The notes beneath the pieces are model-generated. The model worked only from the letters and a program-made list of their open reading frames with translations, had not been told where the DNA came from and did not search any database. Below, piece by piece: positions 59,765-64,000 of a stretch of DNA of 64,000 nucleotides. A program made the translations under genes and the position numbers. The first letter of the stretch is position 1, and every line of letters begins with the position of its first letter. The stretch is from Streptococcus ictaluri 707-05 (GTDB taxonomy: Bacteria; Bacillota; Bacilli; Lactobacillales; Streptococcaceae). Where the stretch lies: positions 310,001-374,000 of the forward strand of contig NZ_AEUX02000006.1 in the NCBI RefSeq assembly GCF_000188015.2. Direction: 5' to 3'.

Positions 59765-61446
59765 TTATGATCTGAATTGACTATTGTAAAGCTCAAAGTA
59801 AAAACTTTTGTCTGCTAATAGTTCCTGATGGTTCCCTTGTTCTATAATTTGTCCATCTTTTAAGACTAAAATCTTATCCGCATCTTGAATGGTAGATAGT
59901 CGATGAGCAATGACAAAGCTAGTTCTTCCTGTCATCAATCGTTTCATGGCTTTTTGAATCAACAGTTCCAAACGGGTATCTACAGATGAGGTCGCCTCAT
60001 CCAAAATAAGGATTTTAGGATTTGCTAACAAGGCACGTGCTATCGTTAATAGTTGCTTTTGCCCCAAGGAAATATTACTTGATTCTTGATTCATAATCAT
60101 TTGGTAACCACCTGGAAGCGTTCGAATAAAATAATCAACATTGGCTGCTTTTGCAGCTTCTACGATAGCTTCATCACTTGCTGCTAGATTTCCAAATCGT
60201 AAGTTATCTTTAATGCTACCTTCAAAAAGCCAAGCATCTTGCAAGACCATCCCAAATTGACGGCGATAATCTTGTCGCGAGAGATCCCTGATATCAATAC
60301 CATCTACAGTAATAGAGCCTTTAGTAACATCGTAGAAACGCATCAGCAGATTAATCAATGTTGTTTTTCCTGCACCTGTTGGTCCAACAATGGCGATCAT
60401 TTGACCTGGTTTCACATCAAGATTAAAATCTTTGATCAATGGGCGATCCTCATGATAGTTGAAATCAACGTGATTAAAGGAAACCTGCCCTGTTAAGTCA
60501 TTTTGTAAACTCTGCTCTTTTTGACTAACTTCATCTGCCTCATCTAAAACTGCAAAAATACGTTCTAAAGAAGATTTGGCACTTTGTAACAGGCCCGCCA
60601 ATTGCGTAATGGTCTGAATGGGTTTACTAATTTGCCATATGTATTGAACAAAAGCTTGCATATTACCAATGGTAAGGAGTCCAGCCATAACTTGCAGACC
60701 AGCTAACAGGGCCACAATCATATAAACAGAGTCAGAGATAAAATGCAGGACAGGCATCATGATTCCTGATAAAAAGCTGGCTTTAAAGCCTACTTCTTGA
60801 AGTTTATCTGTAATCTGATGAAATTGGGCTTGAGATGCTTCTTCTCGACCATAGAGTTTCAGCACATTAAATCCCGTCAAATGCTCTTGCACAAAACCAT
60901 TCATATCACCTAAAACCTTGGCTTGCTCTTTAAAGTATGGCTGTGATTTCTTCAAAACATATCGAGACGATAGGTAAATTAGAGGAATGGCAAGAATCAA
61001 AACAGATGCCAAAAGCGCATTGAGGTAAATCACCATTCCACTAACCAAAATAAGGGTTAAAAAGGAATTAACAATCTGTAAAAAGGATTGTTGCAAGGCA
61101 TTTGAGACCGTTTCAACATCCGAGGTGAAACGACCTAACATGTCTCCAAATTGGTGATTATCAAAAAGTAATTAGAACCGTAAGCCCCAAGCTCAAAAAA
61201 GAGGGCTCTAACCATATAAACAAATAATAAAAATGCTATATGGGAACTGTTTATGGCAGCTCCCTCAATGCCTTTTGCCATGTCCATTAAATTAGCAGAA
61301 AGCTCTGTGATGACAAGACCTAAAATAAAGGGTTCCAAAACACTCATCGTGGCACTTACCATCTTTAGAAAAATGGCTAGAAAAACCCAGAGGCGATAAA
61401 CTTTGAGGTATGACCAAACCCTTCTAAACACCTGTTGTTCTCTCAT
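59765..61446 (-). pseudogene. ABC exporter half-transporter (second pair, downstream gene), internal deletion
   Basis: The N-terminal 95 or so codons (MREQQVFRRVWSYLKVYRLW to AYGSNYFLI) stop shortly after; a second frame resumes at FDNHQFGDMLGRFTSDVETV and runs to the end with an intact ATPase: Walker A VGPTGAGKTTL, signature ISLGQKQLL and Walker B ILILDEATSSVD. About 25-30 residues normally between GSNYFLI and YFDNHQFGD are missing, and the deletion is not a multiple of three. TTTGAT at the junction (near 61160-61166) suits a deletion between short repeats. The gene start overlaps the stop of the upstream gene by ATGA. It should be inactive. Confidence 0.85.
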
Positions 61447-63190
61447 GTTGTCACCTCCTCATCTCTTAAACTGTCTTTATTCAACTGTGAATTGGCAATC
61501 TCTCGATAAATCGGATTAGTAAGCATCAACTGATCATGATTGCCTCGACCAACTATCTCACCTTGGTCCAAGACAATAATCTGATCGGCATCTCTAATAG
61601 TTCCCACTCTTTGTGCCACAATAAGAACAGTCGCTTCTTCGGTTACTTCTTTCAAGCGACGTCGTAAAATAGCATCTGTTTTATAGTCGAGTGCAGAAAA
61701 AGAATCGTCAAAAATATAAATATCTGGTTTTTTCACCACTGCACGCGCAATAGATAGCCGTTGCTTTTGTCCACCAGAAAGATTGCTACCGGCTTCTGCC
61801 AAATGCGTCTGATAACCTTGCTCACGACTACGGATAAACTCTTTAGCCTGGACACTTCAGTCGCTTGATCAAGTTCATTTAAGCTAGCATTACTTTTCCC
61901 ATATTTTAAATTAGCCTCAATAGTACCTGTAAACAAAAGGGCTTTTTGAGGTATAAAGCCAATCTTAGAACGCAAAGCTTTCAATTGATAATCTCGAACA
62001 TCTACACCGTCCACTAAAATCCTTCCAAAAGTGACATCATAAAACCGTGGAATGAGATTTACCAATGAGGATTTGCCAGACCCAGTCGATCTAATAAAGG
62101 CAATGGTTTCACCTGGCTTGGTTTTAAAAGAAATGTTGTGCAAGACCGGGCTTTCAGTTTCACCTGGATAAGCAAAAGTGACGTTGTCAAATTCCAAATA
62201 ACCTCGTGTTTTGGTTTCTGTAATTCCTTCTTCATTTTTTGAAATAGACAGAGGCATTTCCATAACTTCTTGAATCCGTTTACTAGAGACAGACATCTTT
62301 GGATACATGGTAAAAAGATTGGCAAACATTAAAAAAGAAAAGAGAGCATGGAAACTGTATTCGATAAAGGCAACCATATCCCCAATCTGAAATTGCCCCT
62401 TGGCAAGTGGATCAAGAGCAAACCAAACAATAGCCACGATCATGGCAATGATAATTTGGACAAATAAGGGTTCCGTTAGGCCAGTTAGTGTAAATAATCG
62501 TTTTGAAATATCAGCATAGTCATCGTTTTGTTGCTGGAAGCGGTCTTCTTGAAAGTCTTCGCGTGAGAAAGCTCGAATAACTCTTAGACCCGTCAAATTT
62601 TCACGAACCAATTGATTAATGTGATCCAAACGTTCTTGTTGCTCTTCTGAGAGAGGCCTTGTTTTAATAGCTACATAAAACACCACCATGACTAGAAATG
62701 GCATAGAAACGGCAACGATCCAGGCTAAAGAAGGACTAGTTAAAAAAATCATGACAACCGAAAAAATCATCATTAAGGGTGTGACAACACCAATCCGAAG
62801 AGACATTTCAGCAAATTGCATCAAGACAAAAGCATCACTTGTCATGCGCGTCACTAAGGAAGCGACTCCAATTTTTTCATATTCTTGATGAGAGTAATCC
62901 TGCAAGCGACAATACATGTCATTTCTCAGCTCTTTAATCATGTTGGTAGTCAATTGCCCTGAAGCATAACTTAAAATAACCCTTCCAATGACCCCTAGTA
63001 TAATGATAACAAACATAATAGCTGCCCAATAATATAGAGCTTTTCGGTCATTTGTCATTATACCTTGATCAATCATACGGGCTAAAACCGTTGGTAAGCC
63101 TAGATTGACTAAAACAAATAACAAGCCTCCAATAATATCAAAGATCAGCCACTTAGGTTTGATTTTGAGATAAGACCAAATCAAATGCAT
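61443..63190 (-). pseudogene. ABC exporter half-transporter (second pair, upstream gene), frameshifted
   Basis: From a start with AAAAAAGGAGG, the membrane domain and first half of the ATPase are open (to LNELDQATEVS), then one missing base at about 61850-61851 shifts the frame; the rest (EAGSNLSGGQKQRLSIARA, IYIFDDSFSALDYKTD) is in the next frame. Walker B has Asp in place of Glu, as expected for the non-canonical half of a heterodimer. Unusually, Walker A reads IRSTGSGKSS: the first glycine of GxxGxGK is Arg. That substitution alone could impair ATP binding. The partner gene is also broken. Confidence 0.85.
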
Positions 63191-63221
63191 CTTTTAGCCT
63201 CCTTTTTTAGTAATACAAAAA

Positions 63222-63244
63222 AAGTGCCTAATGCACTCTTTTTA
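63222..63244 (-). terminator. Terminator after the ABC-F gene
   Basis: AGTGC/GCACT stem with a five-base loop flanked by A7 and T runs between the ABC-F stop and the ABC exporter start; it isolates the two transcripts. Confidence 0.7.
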
Positions 63245-63291
63245 AGTTATTACTAGTTTACCATAAAGAAATGAAATTGACATACTATTGC

Positions 63292-64000
63292 TTATTCTTC
63301 TAATCCGCTTAAATAATCAAATCGATCATATTTTTTTAGTAAGCTATCATTCAATTGGTCCAAATCTCTCTGAAGTTGAGCTAGCTGACCATAATCGCTG
63401 GCTACTTCAAGCATTTTTTCTTGAATAGCTTCGATTTCTTCTTCTATCTTAGCTATATCATCTTCAATGCTAGCCCATTCCTTTTTTTCCAGATAGGACA
63501 TACGCTTTTTAGCCGTCTCTTGTGGCTGTGGTTTTACAGCTTCTTTTACTTTTTCAGAAGCTTTTATTTCTTTAAGTAGGCTTTTATCATCTAAATAATC
63601 ACTATAATTTCCATAGAAGACTTTAATATCACCCTCTTCAAACGCTAATATCTTTGTGGCCACTTTATCTAAGAAGTAGCGGTCATGACTGACTGTAATA
63701 ACGGGCCCAGAAAAATGGTTTAAAAAGTTTTCTAGTACCGTCAAAGTGGCAATATCTAAGTCATTGGTGGGCTCATCAAGGAGCAAAACATTGGGCTTTT
63801 CAATCAAAAGCTTTAATAAATAAAGCCGTTTTTTCTCTCCTCCAGATAATTTTCCAATAAGAGTTCCATGACTAGAGCGAGGGAATAAAAATTGTTCTAA
63901 GAGCTCACTAATACTGCTTGTTCCTACGCTGGTTTTTACTTCGTCAGCAACTTCTTGCAAATAAGTAATGACACGTTTAGAGTCATCCATACCTTTAATC
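63292..64000 (-). CDS. ABC-F family ATPase, C-terminal part (cut by window edge)
   Basis: The last ~235 codons of a cytosolic ABC-F protein (Uup/EttA-like translation factor); the 5' part lies beyond the window. Visible: signature LSGGEKKRLYLLKLL, Walker B VLLLDEPTNDLD, the H-loop ITVSHDRYFLDKVATKI, and a C-terminal coiled-coil extension (about the last 90 residues, rich in Glu and Lys), as in Uup. No membrane domain. The family acts on the ribosome; a resistance role cannot be claimed from this fragment. Confidence 0.88.
   Translation of the reverse strand, partial: IKGMDDSKRVITYLQEVADEVKTSVGTSSISELLEQFLFPRSSHGTLIGKLSGGEKKRLYLLKLLIEKPNVLLLDEPTNDLDIATLTVLENFLNHFSGPVITVSHDRYFLDKVATKILAFEEGDIKVFYGNYSDYLDDKSLLKEIKASEKVKEAVKPQPQETAKKRMSYLEKKEWASIEDDIAKIEEEIEAIQEKMLEVASDYGQLAQLQRDLDQLNDSLLKKYDRFDYLSGLEE

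Overview
The window looks like Streptococcus pyogenes (group A Streptococcus) or a very close pyogenic streptococcus. It is low-GC. It carries an IS30-family element of the IS1239 type, an S5nA-like LPxTG-anchored 5'-nucleotidase, the mevalonate (not MEP) isoprenoid pathway, the folC-folE-folP-folB-folK-murB-potABCD block, an L10 leader before rplJL, and the mae malate-utilisation cluster. No rRNA, tRNA, CRISPR array or prophage was seen. The species call comes from recalled protein similarity, not from a database search.

Layout. 1-4 kb: guaC behind a structured leader, then an osmolyte ABC transporter (permease/binding-protein gene frameshifted) under a MarR regulator. 4-9 kb: a PAS-like protein, an SDR, and pta / pseudouridine synthase / nadK / relQ on the minus strand, running away from 9-13 kb: a CYTH-type phosphohydrolase, prs, a cysteine desulfurase, a DUF1831 protein and rex. 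13-16 kb: radC, an AI-2E permease, an SGNH hydrolase. 16-24 kb is a decayed zone: a broken IS1239-type element truncating a ClC chloride channel gene, malic enzyme maeE with a small deletion, malate permease maeP split by an IS982-family element, and the two-component system maeK-maeR. 24-33 kb: spermidine/putrescine uptake (potABCD), murB and folate synthesis. 33-41 kb: polysaccharide deacetylase, D,D-carboxypeptidase, CsbD, an acetyltransferase fragment, a frameshifted DUF1697 gene, rplJ-rplL, clpL and a membrane protein of unknown function. 41-45 kb: thyA, dfrA, a 56-aa membrane protein, clpX, ysxC. 45-51 kb: the complete mevalonate pathway in two convergent units. 51-55 kb: a heterodimeric multidrug-type ABC exporter behind a leader-peptide attenuator. 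55-64 kb: a frameshifted 5'-nucleotidase, a degenerate peptide-deformylase-like gene, a GNAT, gdhA under a CodY-like box, a second ABC exporter pair with both genes broken, and the 3' part of an ABC-F gene.

Two themes stand out. First, regulatory RNA: the guaC leader can fold two mutually exclusive ways, clpL has a long inverted repeat in its 5' UTR, and the ABC exporter at 51.5-55.2 kb has a 21-codon leader ORF, an RBS-sequestering helix, a terminator and a possible antiterminator. The last is the best candidate for a poorly described system. Second, gene damage: about ten genes carry indels, small deletions or IS insertions. Several are one-base changes in short homopolymers, which could be assembly errors; the IS insertions and multi-base deletions cannot be explained that way. 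Both malate catabolic genes (maeE, maeP) are hit while their sensor and regulator genes remain.
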